From the NCBI RefSeq assembly GCF_009725235.1, contig NZ_WJFC01000019.1:39515-103514 (forward strand): a DNA stretch of 64,000 bases, read 5' to 3'. How positions within the stretch are numbered: position 1 is the stretch's first letter; each line of letters begins with the position of its first letter. A program made the translations under genes and the position numbers. Below the pieces are notes generated by a model, which saw only the letters and a list, made by a program, of their open reading frames with translations, was not told the origin of the DNA and made no database searches. Positions 36,437-47,458 of this stretch are shown here, piece after piece. Source of the DNA: Scytonema sp. UIC 10036 (GTDB taxonomy: Bacteria; Cyanobacteriota; Cyanobacteriia; Cyanobacteriales; Nostocaceae).

Positions 36437-38152
36437 CTAAGGCTGAACTCCAAATAAACGTACTGCTCCAGTTATTTCATCTAAATCTTGAAGAAAGTGG
36501 CAACGAATATGATTTGACTGAGGTGTTTTTCCGCCCATAAACAAGCAAACTATCTCTTGACATTCTGTATTTTCTTGCCGATTTCGGATGTTCACGCGCT
36601 TAATGCTGACCCACGAGCAATGAGGATCGCCATTAGCTGCATTTCCTCCAACATCGGGATTGCGCTTGTAATCGTAGGGAGGGGTTTGTTCGTAGATAAG
36701 GTGCATACCTTCTCCACGCGTTTGTATGGCATTGGGTTCCAACCATTCAAAATCATTCTCATCAATTGGATTGGCATCGGGACCGGGGACTGCATAAATG
36801 GCGCAAGTCTTTGGCGAAAATACTTCAGCTGCTAACAACCGATTTGCATCAATGTTGATTCTATCAGCCCACTGCGATCGCACATCTGTCAACCATCTTT
36901 CATATGCAGAAGTCCAACTTTCTGGGTTGAGTGGTAACCCAAAAAGCTTTATTTGCCATTGTCCCTCTTGGTTGCGAACGTGATGTTTCACGATCAACAA
37001 ACTTCCTCGCGAGAAAGCCCTTCTATTATCCATATGAAAAATATGCAACGGACGCCGCCATCCTCTACCGACACCTCCCACGCTAACTGCGAATTTCATA
37101 ATTGGTAGAATAATTGTGTTAAGAATTTTGCTTGGTGCAGTCACTTGTAATTTTCCCTGCCAAACATAAAAGTAGGGTAAATTCGTCGATCTCTCGCCCC
37201 ACGTTTCTCTTGGAGTCATGCTTATCCGCACGCAACCTTTGTGAGTTTTTGGTTCCAGTGTTCCCATCAGTTCCCATAGCGTTTTCTCTGCATTCTCTTT
37301 CGACATCACCCCTAGCAGAAATCGCAACACCCAGGAACGCAACCAACCGCGCCAATGGGAAGGGCGGAATTCCTGTTGTTCTCTATCGGGTCCAGCACAC
37401 CCTTGGGTATAGAGTGTGAATTCAAACGTTTTGCTTGTGTAACCATTTTCAGCTTGGCGCAGTTCTGGTGATGGTTGAAACCCATTAGGTGCTTTAATAC
37501 ATCCGTAACCTACAGAAGTACGACTACCAACTCCATAAACACCCAGAGCTTGCTGTACCCATTCCCAGACTGTTTCTACATCTTGGCGGGTAGCTTTACC
37601 AGAAATTCCCCGAATTGCTACCGTGACTTCAACGCCGTCTTCACCGTTTCCTAAGGTATAAAGCGAAAGGGGGGTTCCTTGTCCTTGATGGTAGACTTGG
37701 AACTCTTGTTGTGGGTTGACAATATCTAAGACGAGTTTGGTCGGTTCTACAGGCCATGCATCTAAAAATTCGATTTTGCCAGCTTGAATGACATTGCCTT
37801 TTTGATACCCCAGTAATTCTAACATTTGACTGCGGATGCTTGGACGTTTTATTGCCCACGCACGCACAACTCCCCGAATCGAGGAAGCAGGAATGTAACC
37901 ATTGAGCGGAAGTTCCGACATTAGATCCAAGTTATCACCCACAGTGCGTCTGTCTTCCGGTCGTCCCTCTGTAGGACACCATGCACCGCAAGGTTCTCCT
38001 GCAGAAACTATTGTCTCTACATCGGGGTGGGGAAAAGAGCCAACTTTGGTTCTCCAATATAGAGTAAAATTCCCTTGTTTGAATAAGTCTGAATTGGCTC
38101 TGCGTTGATGCTGATTTTCAAGTAATTGAGCAAGCTGAGGTCCAGTATACAT
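36437..38152 (-). CDS. cmr6-cmr1: Cmr6-Cmr1 fusion protein
   Basis: A 571-aa protein made of two RAMP domains. The N-terminal part (1-225) has the Cmr6 signatures NGYIPASSIRGVVRAWA (85-100), the DAWP/DIVNPQ pair and GVYGVGSRTSVGYG (204-217). The C-terminal part (about 240-571) has Cmr1 features: SHWRGWLRSWVLRFLLG (265-281) and SVGGVGRGWRRPLHIF. No separate cmr1 or cmr6 is present, and both ends of a Cmr filament normally need them, so the fusion probably supplies both subunits. It follows cmr5 by 54 bases. A fusion of the two terminal subunits is unusual because Cmr6 and Cmr1 sit next to each other at the head of the complex. Confidence 0.87.
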   Translation of the reverse strand: MYTGPQLAQLLENQHQRRANSDLFKQGNFTLYWRTKVGSFPHPDVETIVSAGEPCGAWCPTEGRPEDRRTVGDNLDLMSELPLNGYIPASSIRGVVRAWAIKRPSIRSQMLELLGYQKGNVIQAGKIEFLDAWPVEPTKLVLDIVNPQQEFQVYHQGQGTPLSLYTLGNGEDGVEVTVAIRGISGKATRQDVETVWEWVQQALGVYGVGSRTSVGYGCIKAPNGFQPSPELRQAENGYTSKTFEFTLYTQGCAGPDREQQEFRPSHWRGWLRSWVLRFLLGVMSKENAEKTLWELMGTLEPKTHKGCVRISMTPRETWGERSTNLPYFYVWQGKLQVTAPSKILNTIILPIMKFAVSVGGVGRGWRRPLHIFHMDNRRAFSRGSLLIVKHHVRNQEGQWQIKLFGLPLNPESWTSAYERWLTDVRSQWADRINIDANRLLAAEVFSPKTCAIYAVPGPDANPIDENDFEWLEPNAIQTRGEGMHLIYEQTPPYDYKRNPDVGGNAANGDPHCSWVSIKRVNIRNRQENTECQEIVCLFMGGKTPQSNHIRCHFLQDLDEITGAVRLFGVQP

Positions 38153-38206
38153 AACAAGTTAAAAGTTAAAAGCAGCAAATAAACCGTAAGAATTCTTGCA
38201 AATAGC

Positions 38207-38596
38207 TTATACAGAATAAGCTCGCGCCCAGAAATTCCAATAGTTAGATAGCATCATGACTTTGCGCCAAGTTGCTATATATTTCTCTGGTTCTTCTTTT
38301 GCCATGTTGACGATCGCTTCACGTAATTCCTTTTCAGAAGGTGGATTTTGGGAATCGAGCAGTTGACCGAGCAGCGATTTCCACACGGGAACAGTACGCG
38401 ATCGCACTCTTCCTTCTTGAGCATTTGTTTGGTTGACATAGGCTGCGGCTGAAAGCAATCCAAAAACTCGCAAATGCTGAGATAGCCTTAAAATAGCGTT
38501 CAAGTCTTCTTTGTCAATTGCTTTTTTTGCGCTGATGCTCAGGTATGTTTGAATATGTTGGTGAGCGGTAAGGCTCATTTGTTCTGGATTGACCAT
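38207..38596 (-). CDS. cmr5: Cmr5, small subunit of type III-B complex
   Basis: A 129-aa all-helical protein with the Cmr5 pattern: AAAYVNQTNAQ in the first half and WKSLLGQLLDS before a C-terminal KYIATWRKVMMLSNYWNFWAR. Cmr5 subunits line the minor filament of the Cmr complex beside the target RNA. The gene starts 2 bases after the cmr4 stop, so translation is coupled. Length is normal for the family. Confidence 0.9.
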   Translation of the reverse strand: MVNPEQMSLTAHQHIQTYLSISAKKAIDKEDLNAILRLSQHLRVFGLLSAAAYVNQTNAQEGRVRSRTVPVWKSLLGQLLDSQNPPSEKELREAIVNMAKEEPEKYIATWRKVMMLSNYWNFWARAYSV

Positions 38597-38598
38597 GA

Positions 38599-39504
38599 CT
38601 AACTCTCCACCTGCGTAAGTTGATTTGGTTGTTCTGTAGGTAAAGTTTTATTTGTCACCCAGCCTTGCACCCAACCACGTCCGATGTTGGCTTGTCCTCC
38701 AATTTGGAATAGCCCTGTTACAACATCTTTTAATAAATTATGTTCTGGTTCGGTGACTGGATTAAGTTTGTTTAATTTGTAACCCCAAGAGTAGTAGAGA
38801 ATAGTATCTCTGGGAATGCAAACATCAGTCCAGAAAATTTCTGCACCGCCTTCAGAATCGTCTTCCTCTTCTTCACCAACTTTGTTAATTTTATTGCGAA
38901 TTTGTGTCCACAAGGAATGCTCCATCAAGGTTTGAAAATCACTATCAGGGAGGACAATACGGTTCTTCTCCCATGTTGACTTAACTGCACTAGAAAGCGA
39001 TGGCGTCCAATCCCCAGCTAAGGCGATCGCTTGCTGTTGAAGTTCTGTCTCAGGTTTAGAAACTTGCAATTGAGCATCGGCGACATAATAAGTACCCGTG
39101 TGAGTTCCTACAGGATTGTCAGGAAACCCGGTTACTGGTAATCTAGATAGCAATGCATGGTCGCGAATTAGCGAATGGCAACTTACCCAAGTGAATACAT
39201 TTCGATTACCATTCATTGACATTGTTCGCATCGGAACCCATAGCAAACGAGCATCACCAAACCAAACTTGATGAATCCCCATTTGTCCATCTGCGCTCAA
39301 TTCTTTGCCAAATAATTTATCTGCGGCGGCTGGGTTAATAGAGTTTACATCCCAGCGCAGGCTACCTCTTAGGGAAGAACCGGGAATGTATGGAAAATCG
39401 GTGTGTACTTCGCGGACAATATCTAAGATATTTCCTAAATCTCCTTCGCCACCACAATGAATTGGCGCAAGCGTGTAAAGATATCCAGTACGAAAATCAT
39501 TCAT
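38599..39504 (-). CDS. cmr4: Cmr4, backbone RNA-cleaving subunit
   Basis: A 301-aa RAMP protein that polymerises along the crRNA and cuts target RNA every six bases. The N-terminus has PIHCGGEGDLGNILDIVRE. Asp28 in LDIVRE corresponds to the catalytic Asp of Cmr4, so target cleavage should be intact. DFPYIPGSSLRGSLRW is the RAMP glycine-rich motif, and the C-terminal GGQANIGRGWVQGWV forms the other loop. It lies 3 bases after cmr3 and 2 before cmr5. A short acidic insert (GEEEEDDSEGG, near residue 215) is a local peculiarity. Confidence 0.93.
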   Translation of the reverse strand: MNDFRTGYLYTLAPIHCGGEGDLGNILDIVREVHTDFPYIPGSSLRGSLRWDVNSINPAAADKLFGKELSADGQMGIHQVWFGDARLLWVPMRTMSMNGNRNVFTWVSCHSLIRDHALLSRLPVTGFPDNPVGTHTGTYYVADAQLQVSKPETELQQQAIALAGDWTPSLSSAVKSTWEKNRIVLPDSDFQTLMEHSLWTQIRNKINKVGEEEEDDSEGGAEIFWTDVCIPRDTILYYSWGYKLNKLNPVTEPEHNLLKDVVTGLFQIGGQANIGRGWVQGWVTNKTLPTEQPNQLTQVES

Positions 39505-39507
39505 TGA

Positions 39508-40704
<1,197 letters not shown>

Positions 40705-40816
40705 TCATTTGTAAAAGTTTTAGCGTATTGATACCAATTCTCTGTAACAATGAGATTGATATAATTTGATGTACCTTTGCGTCTTTGCGCCTTTGCGTGA
40801 GGTAGATCGTAATTGT

Positions 40817-43800
40817 TTAACTTGACATAATGTGAGTGTCTAATTTTTCCTTCCATTTGTGACGTTCTACTCGCTTATCGACCCAAAAAGCGGTAAATCT
40901 CAGGAGTTTGCCTAAATCTTCAGGCTTTGCGCCTATAGCTTCAGGATTTCCTCTCGCCCATTCTTCCCATCGATCTAGCCATTTTTTGATGTCTGAAAAA
41001 ATATCCAGTTTCTTGCTGTTTTCCCGACTTTCCATAATGACTTTGGCTGCTTTAGAGAACAGTTGGTCATTCTCTGTGATAGAAGCACGTTTGGGTAATT
41101 CTTCGGCTAAGCGATACAGCAAGGGCGCAAGATTTTCTTGGTATTCTTTGTATTCCTTCACCCAGTCCCACCATGTCTCCAGTAATTCTCCTTTCATGAG
41201 TGCTTCTAACTGGTTACCACCTCCATATATGACTCGGAAGCAAATACCATCTTTACCAGGCATTTTTTTCGCCCTCCCTGCTTCTGCTTCCCAAAGGTTT
41301 TCGAGGACGGTGGGTAGGGGAACGCTTTTATGAGCAATGACTACACCAGCACTCATGGTCGCATCTTTTCCCATGGTGAAGTGGGGACGTTTCGGTAGTT
41401 CTTTTACTTGTTGACCTGGATACCAGTAACCTGTTGTTTTACCTTCTCCTATTTGGCTGTTTGGCTCGGAACAAACCCCATTGCGGTTGTTTTCAAACTC
41501 GTTCTTGGGGTCTTTTCCTCCACTCCAAGCAGCACGTAATGATAATAGATATTCTGGTAAATCTTCTACAGGTAAGACTACCATTACGTCATCGCCACCA
41601 CTGTAAATAACACGACCGCAAAATCGCTTTTCTGTTATGTAAGGAACCAAGCGATTGGAGAAGTCTAGTAGGGCGCGGTTTAAGCCAACATGGGTGGCTG
41701 GTCCCATGCGTTTATGAGTACAAGCGAGTAGTTGAGCGAACAAGCTCCTGTCAAAACCTTCGATGTCTTTATTAACAGCATTGATGTCAACATAATACCT
41801 GTATTTTTTGAGTTTTTTGCCAGAGACATAGTCACCCATTCCATCTCCATCAGCCAGAAGAATGACCCACCAATCGGCTGGACTGCTATCACCAAAACCT
41901 GTTTGTTGATGGGCTTTTTGAACAATTTCTCGTAAAATGCTAACCTGTTTCTGATTGTTTTGGTCTCGGGATGAATCTGTATTACTGCTTGCAGTGGTGC
42001 GTTCTTGTTCTTGCAAGCCCATGTCATCAATGAGCCATTTACTAGAAAACATCACCCCGTTGTAACCGCCTTTGAGGTTAGGAAATTTCTGCTGAATTGC
42101 GTTATCTGTATTCGGAACGTGGAAGGGACGGCTGGTTTTAGCATAAAAGGCGCGTCGCTGCTCCGGTGAAAACTGATTTTTGTGTTGTTGAAAAAGTTTA
42201 TATAAATTACTCCTGTAAGCTTTCACCAAATTCGGATATTCCCGTGCAAAAGCAGCTGCGGCGATGGAACTCAGGTTAGGAAATCGGATTAACTGTTCGT
42301 AATCAATGATTTTGGTGAATTCGTTCGAGTTTTGGTTGCTAGTTTCTGGCTCTTCCTCCAATTCGGAAGCCACTTCATCAGGTAGCAACTCTTCGCTAAG
42401 TTGGAAAGGAATTCCCAAAGATTCTGCTACACCTCCATACACCCAAGCCATCCGCTTGGTGAGTTCTAGTGCATTGAGTTTCTCAGAACCATTAAATAAA
42501 CCCGGATACGCTTTGGACATGACGAACCAAAATAAGCGCATCGAACCTGCTTTTACACCGCTACCCTCCCGCAAATCTCGTATTTGTCCTTCGGGAGATT
42601 CTCTGACTTGATAATTCAAGCGAGGGTGAACAGCACTCAATTGACCTGATATTGTAGAACGTTCGCCGGGAGCAGTTGCAATTTGCCAGTTACGGGTATA
42701 CTTAACATTAGTTAAGCAATGACGTAAGCGTTGCTGGATGCTACCCCACCAGGTTCCAACGTTTAGATCTGTATAAAGTTTTTTTTCAAATTGGTTGGGT
42801 AAATCGATAAGGAACTCGCGTAAAAATAAAATACCAGCCAGACAATCTGAATTAACGAGAAAAGTCCAAAATCGGATTGGTACATTATTAAACCGTAAGT
42901 CCCAAAGCGGTCGAGCTATTTCAGTTTGGGAATCAATCCAATCTTTATCAAAGGAACTATTGTTTCCCTTATTAATGGTTAATGCTTGTTCTGGGTTTCC
43001 TAGCGGTATGGCTGTCCAGTAAGGTTCCCAAGTGTGATTGAGTTGGGCTTCCCAAAGCTTGTTCCATTCCCAACAGCATTGTCGCCTTAGAAGTTGCAGT
43101 TCTTGTCGGTAAATGTCAAGAGCGGTGGGTGTATTTTTAAGTTCGGGGAAGGCTTCGTTCAGTATTGTTTCTAATTTTTCTGGGGTTTGATTATCTAAAA
43201 AATCTATGACTTTTTTTCTAATGTGGTTTTTGACTTTCGTACCTATCGTGACCCATTCTTCAGTGAGTGTTTTAGAGAGACGTTTTCCCCATTCCCTCGC
43301 TTCTTCTTCTCCTGAAACTAAAACGGTAATTGCGTTGGGGAAACCTGCTGTGCTTAAGCTGGTAGATATTTTTTCTTTAAACCTCTCTACTGGATTTTTC
43401 CCATCGTGGAGACGTGCGAGATCGGATGCAAAATCAGGATACTTTTGCACAATGAATGCGTCGATAATTTCTTGGCTCCAGAGGGAGGGTACGATCGCAG
43501 CATCTGGTCCAAGGTGTTCGGCGATAAGCCAGCACAACCGGGTGCTGAGGTAGTGCAATAGGTACGAACCCGCCCAAAAATCAAGGAATTTCCGTGAGGA
43601 TTTGATGAAATCCTGCACTGGTGAAAAGGTAAAGACTAATAGATAAGGAATTCGATGTTGTTCGTATTGTTCTTTGTTCTCCCTAGATTCAGGAATTTGC
43701 CAAGATTCGGGAAACATCGCACCAGTCAATGCTGATACTGTACTTTGGTGGCTGTGTAGCGGACAGTCGGGTATGACTGTATGTGCGGGGAAGAGTAATG

Positions 43801-44185
43801 CATCGTGTTGCGCTTCTGCTAGTAGTTCTGGGTAAAATCTCCAAAACCACCAAAAAACTTTTTTAGCGTCTGGTTCTTCTTTGATATGACTAATATTCGG
43901 CTGTTTTTTTAGATCTAACACCGCAATCTGTTGCTTTTGAGCACTGATCGGATGACGAACAGTCACTTGTTCTGCGGTTTGACTCCGTTCTAGATGCAAT
44001 AGGTTAACGCGATCGGAGGAAGAGCCAATATCTTGTGCTAGCACACTCCCTTTGAGATCCCACCATTCCTTAAGTCTAGATAAGTCACTTTCGAGACATT
44101 TTACTTGAGAGAATAAGTCTTGTCTCCATTCCCGCACTTCTGGTGATTGTAGTAGTGCATATAACTTACGCTGGTAGAAATTCAT
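40817..44185 (-). CDS. cas10: Cas10/Cmr2, cyclic-oligoadenylate synthase subunit
   Basis: A 1122-aa large subunit and first gene of the Cmr operon. A reduced HD-like region appears at about 139-150 (PDCPLHSHQSTVSAL). The Cmr2 hallmark FSPVQDFIKSSRKFLDFWAG is near 190. The first palm has LLADGDGMGDYVSGKK near 779, and the second palm holds the catalytic GGDD at 863-866 (VIYSGGDDVMVVLP). The intact GGDD means it should convert ATP to cyclic oligoadenylate when target RNA binds, feeding the CHAT-SAVED protease. The DNase function of the HD region is less certain. It starts 465 bases from the array 2 promoter and points away from that array. A 5' remnant of a second copy lies at 31312-31511. Confidence 0.95.
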   Translation of the reverse strand: MNFYQRKLYALLQSPEVREWRQDLFSQVKCLESDLSRLKEWWDLKGSVLAQDIGSSSDRVNLLHLERSQTAEQVTVRHPISAQKQQIAVLDLKKQPNISHIKEEPDAKKVFWWFWRFYPELLAEAQHDALLFPAHTVIPDCPLHSHQSTVSALTGAMFPESWQIPESRENKEQYEQHRIPYLLVFTFSPVQDFIKSSRKFLDFWAGSYLLHYLSTRLCWLIAEHLGPDAAIVPSLWSQEIIDAFIVQKYPDFASDLARLHDGKNPVERFKEKISTSLSTAGFPNAITVLVSGEEEAREWGKRLSKTLTEEWVTIGTKVKNHIRKKVIDFLDNQTPEKLETILNEAFPELKNTPTALDIYRQELQLLRRQCCWEWNKLWEAQLNHTWEPYWTAIPLGNPEQALTINKGNNSSFDKDWIDSQTEIARPLWDLRFNNVPIRFWTFLVNSDCLAGILFLREFLIDLPNQFEKKLYTDLNVGTWWGSIQQRLRHCLTNVKYTRNWQIATAPGERSTISGQLSAVHPRLNYQVRESPEGQIRDLREGSGVKAGSMRLFWFVMSKAYPGLFNGSEKLNALELTKRMAWVYGGVAESLGIPFQLSEELLPDEVASELEEEPETSNQNSNEFTKIIDYEQLIRFPNLSSIAAAAFAREYPNLVKAYRSNLYKLFQQHKNQFSPEQRRAFYAKTSRPFHVPNTDNAIQQKFPNLKGGYNGVMFSSKWLIDDMGLQEQERTTASSNTDSSRDQNNQKQVSILREIVQKAHQQTGFGDSSPADWWVILLADGDGMGDYVSGKKLKKYRYYVDINAVNKDIEGFDRSLFAQLLACTHKRMGPATHVGLNRALLDFSNRLVPYITEKRFCGRVIYSGGDDVMVVLPVEDLPEYLLSLRAAWSGGKDPKNEFENNRNGVCSEPNSQIGEGKTTGYWYPGQQVKELPKRPHFTMGKDATMSAGVVIAHKSVPLPTVLENLWEAEAGRAKKMPGKDGICFRVIYGGGNQLEALMKGELLETWWDWVKEYKEYQENLAPLLYRLAEELPKRASITENDQLFSKAAKVIMESRENSKKLDIFSDIKKWLDRWEEWARGNPEAIGAKPEDLGKLLRFTAFWVDKRVERHKWKEKLDTHIMSS

Positions 44186-44710
44186 ATAGCTAGAGTATAG
44201 AGTTATAAAGTCTAAAGCAGTTAAATAAGCGGTGTTTCAAGGCGTGTGTTATTTTACAGATGTATCTAAGTGAAATTTTGGTGTATTAATTAAGTAATTC
44301 TCTAGCAACAGAACTTATTCCGGAAAAATACTGAGATAATAATCATTGTTGAAAATTATATGTTACTGTTGTATGAAAATGGCAGTGAGCAAGCGCTTTT
44401 GAGGGAGTGGGTGTAGTGCGATAAGTTGGATAGGGCTTGCGCTTCACGAACGCGTGCGTATGTATGGCACTCTTTATTAATAAGATAAAATTATAATTTT
44501 TATATTATTGATAAGCATCTGAGGGGGTCAGCCAATGCCTGAAACCCGCATTCTTTCGTTGCTCCCCTCAGATAACTTGCAGAATAAGGGTTTGAAGGTG
44601 GTAGGTTATGAGTTTATTGAGAATTATTACTAATAATTTGGTTACAAACTTGACCCCCTCAGATAATGGGGTGTATAATTCGGTCAGGGCAAAGCTTTCA
44701 AAAGTCTAGC
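44186..44710 (+). promoter_or_regulatory. Leader of CRISPR array 2
   Basis: It shares about 525 bases with the leader of array 1. Motif copies are ATCTGAGGGGGTCAG at 44517-44531, TTGCTCCCCTCAGAT at 44559-44573 and TTGACCCCCTCAGAT at 44650-44664. The promoter has -35 TTGACC at 44650-44655, an 18-base spacer and a perfect -10 TATAAT at 44674-44679. The cas10 promoter should lie in the left part, reading the other way. Confidence 0.87.
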
Positions 44711-45450
44711 CTTTGAACTTCTTCGGAAGTTGAACTAATGGAAACGGGGTCTTCCTTAGGATCCACTCGAGAGAAGTAATCTTTGAACTTCTTCGGAAGT
44801 TGAACTAATGGAAACGTGTATTGGCATCAACAGATAAGTTGAGCCCAACACTTTGAACTTCTTCGGAAGTTGAACTAATGGAAACACTGGCCTTTCTTGC
44901 CAGTGTAAAGGACTTTCAATTCTTTGAACTTCTTCGGAAGTTGAACTAATGGAAACTCTGCTTGTGTAACTGAGGAGTCAGAACCTTCAACAAAATCTTT
45001 GAACTTCTTCGGAAGTTGAACTAATGGAAACAAATTTGTCACGTGACCTACCACCTTCTCGATAGGAAGCTTTGAACTTCTTCGGAAGTTGAACTAATGG
45101 AAACTAGGCACTTCCTCCGGTACGTTGCCGGATTAAAGCTTTGAACTTCTTCGGAAGTTGAACTAATGGAAACTTCTGACGAGCTATGGCTTGTTATTAA
45201 TGCGTTAAAATCTTTGAACTTCTTCGGAAGTTGAACTAATGGAAACCGTTTTAACGCCTGTTTTGGTACCCGCTTTATTAACTTTGAACTTCTTCGGAAG
45301 TTGAACTAATGGAAACTGTAATATCAAGTCCCATTTACTGGAAACTACGCTATCTTTGAACTTCTTCGGAAGTTGAACTAATGGAAACGATAGTTCTCCA
45401 TTGCCAGCGTATTGCTGGTACAGAGCTTTGAACATCTTCGGAAGTTGGAC
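44711..45450 (+). CRISPR. CRISPR array 2, 11 repeats, 10 spacers
   Basis: The repeat is identical to that of array 1. Repeats start at 44711, 44781, 44851, 44922, 44997, 45070, 45139, 45212, 45282, 45354 and 45426. Spacers are 34-40 bases, and I noticed none shared with array 1. The terminal copy at 45426 carries an internal change (GAACATC) and breaks off at GTTGGA. The array lies between its leader and a degraded flank like that of array 1. Confidence 0.98.
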
Positions 45451-45818
45451 ACTCTAGACTTTGCTTGATAAATTTTTTGAAAAACGCTATTGCTTCTGTC
45501 AGGAGCGTGAAAATGCTGAGCAAGGACGCCTACAATAGGTGCTGTATAGCGACTCCCTTCCCACCATAAGATTACCGATCTTCTCTTCTTTCTTCGTGTA
45601 CTTTGCGTCTTTGCGGTTCATTTAATTAGGTAATCTTTGAGTGGGATAGTAACTCGACTATCAAACATATTCCGACGTTTTAATTCCCAAAGTTTCCATT
45701 AGTACAGTTAGCGAAATCCCACGAATACCAGACAACTCTGTCAAAGATTCTATACCTTGTGCTTGCAGTTTTTCTACTTGTTCAGGTAGCTGCAATAAGT
45801 TTTGATGCTCATTGACTA
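45451..45818. other. Degraded flank of array 2
   Basis: 45548-45655 matches the flank of array 1 (33220-33440 with gaps). 45659-45818 on the minus strand gives an open stretch after the VapC stop (LLQLPEQVEKLQAQGIESL) that I cannot assign. No intact gene is seen. Confidence 0.6.
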
Positions 45819-45977
45819 TCAAAATCTCTGCTTGACAGTTAGCGAATAAAGTTCTGCTATTGTAATTGAAGAAACTAGTAGAGATTCAGTTAAACTTTCT
45901 AAATATTGGATAGCTTGAGGTTGTCCGCGCAAATAATCAATTAAAACATCGGTATGGATTAATAATCTTTTTGGCAT
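45819..45977 (-). pseudogene. PIN-domain (VapC-like) toxin, truncated
   Basis: The frame from the ATG at 45977 reads MPKRLLIHTDVLIDYLRG, the PIN-domain start with its first catalytic Asp, and continues to SSITIAELYS with the second acidic residue. It then meets a stop after KQRF at about residue 52. VapC toxins are normally about 130 aa, so the C-terminal half with the remaining active-site residues is missing. The antitoxin-like gene lies 145 bases upstream on the same strand. Confidence 0.8.
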
Positions 45978-46122
45978 ACTAATTGTCTAAGTACTTATGG
46001 ATAAATATTTATATATTTTGTCAAGCAGCTAAAATCGCTGTAATCCAGCACTGTTGCCTGTTTTCCGTTCAGAGTTCCTTCTCCCGATTAAATAATTTAT
46101 TTTGCATGACTACTTATTTCTA

Positions 46123-46359
46123 TCAGAAACGATCCCATTCTTGTCTGATATCTCTACTGTTTAAATATTCCCTATCTGCCCAAATACCTCGTGCTTTATG
46201 CATTAAATCACGACGTTTTTTTTGTTGATTCTCGCTAACAAATATCTCTATGGCTTCATAAATCAATTCATTCACGGATTTACCAGTACGTTGAGAAATT
46301 TCGCCAAGTGCATTTTGGATTTGTTCGGAGAGAGAAAGTTGAGTCTCTAGCATATGCAA
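46123..46359 (-). CDS. Ribbon-helix-helix-type antitoxin (VapB-like)
   Basis: A 78-aa protein, possibly starting at the second Met (46353). LETQLSLSEQIQNALGEIS begins a ribbon-helix-helix fold, followed by RTGKSVNELIYEAIEIFV and a basic helix ending in REYLNSRDIRQEWDRF. Such proteins bind their own promoter and neutralise a PIN toxin. The adjacent toxin is truncated, so this may be an orphan antitoxin. The 145-base gap to the toxin is longer than the usual overlap. Confidence 0.75.
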   Translation of the reverse strand: MHMLETQLSLSEQIQNALGEISQRTGKSVNELIYEAIEIFVSENQQKKRRDLMHKARGIWADREYLNSRDIRQEWDRF

Positions 46360-46374
46360 AATTTATGTTTTTTC

Positions 46375-46457
46375 ATGCAACTCCTCTACTGTACTTACTG
46401 ATTCTACAGCTTTGAGATCCAATCTACCTCCCCATGAGCTTCTGGGAAAAAGAATAA
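46375..46457 (-). pseudogene. Rpn-family fragment with internal deletion
   Basis: GCAACTCCTCTACTGTACTT and the following GATTCTACAGCTTTGAG match the 3' end of the Rpn genes. The text then jumps to ATCCAATCTACCTCCCCATG, which belongs to their 5' region. Most of the gene between has been deleted. Confidence 0.75.
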
Positions 46458-46513
46458 GTATGGTGCGTTCAGCTTTGCGCTTTGCACCATACTACGCTCG
46501 TAACTACCAACTA

Positions 46514-47458
46514 TCAGTTGTGAGTTTGATAAATTTGACGCAACTCCTCTAGTGTACTGACTGATTCCAAAGCTTTGAGAATTGTTTGTAATAAACTCAC
46601 GTCTTGGATTACTTCGATTTCTGGTAATAAAGTTTGACCAGATCCACCAAATTTTAGTTTCAAACCTAAGGATATACCTTCAAGTAGTCCCTCCTGTTTA
46701 CCTTTTTTAATCCCCAATCGTTCGACACTCGTAATATACGGCATACTTTTAGACTCCTCAAAATTCCGAAATTCCTGCCAAAATTCTTGCTCTAATTCTT
46801 CAGGGAGGCTCATAATCCAATCGATTAACTTGAATAAGTTAATAATATCTTCCCGACTGAAGCCCAACTCATATAGTCGTTTAGTCAATTCTAGCTTCGA
46901 CTCAAGCCTTTTTGTGCGATCGCTACGGGTTTGTAGAGCTTTTAAGTGGGTCATCACTACCACTGCAAAGGGATTGCGGCTGGCTTCTAGCTCTGACCAC
47001 CTCGATCGATAGTCTAACAATTTTACTATCGGAAATCTAAAACCAACTTCACAACCAAATAACTGATAACCAAATTGATTGGGTCGCCAATTACTGCGTT
47101 CATCTCCTAAAACCGCCAACGAAGCCACCGAGCGCTTGTAACAGTCATAGATGCGGTAGTTATAGATAAACATCCGTTGAGCAAAGTCGCTTTCTTCTTG
47201 GCTTTGGACTTCAATGTGTACAAGTACCCAAACTTCTTTTCCTGTTTTCAGGTAAATTTTCACCAGTTTATCCGCCAATCGCCGCCCCAGTTTTGCATCC
47301 CGCATCACTTGCTGCAGTTCTTTGTCTAAGAACTCTGGTGCGTGCGTCCAATCCACCTCCTCATGAGCTTGGGGGAAAAAGAAGCGCATGAAGTCTTCAA
47401 AATATATTTGTAGTATGTCTTTCCAAGGACTATCAAATTCTGTTTGCGGGTTGCTCAT
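46514..47458 (-). CDS. Rpn-family (PD-(D/E)XK) nuclease, copy B
   Basis: A 314-aa paralogue of the gene at 28473. The first 185 residues, which hold the nuclease core (VWVLVHIEVQSQEESDF), are almost identical. The following helical part (TRSDRTKRLESKLELTKRLY, then REDIINLFKLIDWIMSLPEEL) is clearly different. The C-terminal 45 residues are again close. This mosaic suggests gene conversion or recombination between paralogues. The gene is intact. It borders the right end of the Cmr/CRISPR block, as copy A borders the left. Confidence 0.88.
   Translation of the reverse strand: MSNPQTEFDSPWKDILQIYFEDFMRFFFPQAHEEVDWTHAPEFLDKELQQVMRDAKLGRRLADKLVKIYLKTGKEVWVLVHIEVQSQEESDFAQRMFIYNYRIYDCYKRSVASLAVLGDERSNWRPNQFGYQLFGCEVGFRFPIVKLLDYRSRWSELEASRNPFAVVVMTHLKALQTRSDRTKRLESKLELTKRLYELGFSREDIINLFKLIDWIMSLPEELEQEFWQEFRNFEESKSMPYITSVERLGIKKGKQEGLLEGISLGLKLKFGGSGQTLLPEIEVIQDVSLLQTILKALESVSTLEELRQIYQTHN

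Noticed and set aside
45205..45435. Open frame on the minus strand across array 2 (and similar ones at 32752 and 56522)
   Set aside because: The translation is just the CRISPR repeat read as protein (QFPLVQLPKKFK); it is an artefact of the array.
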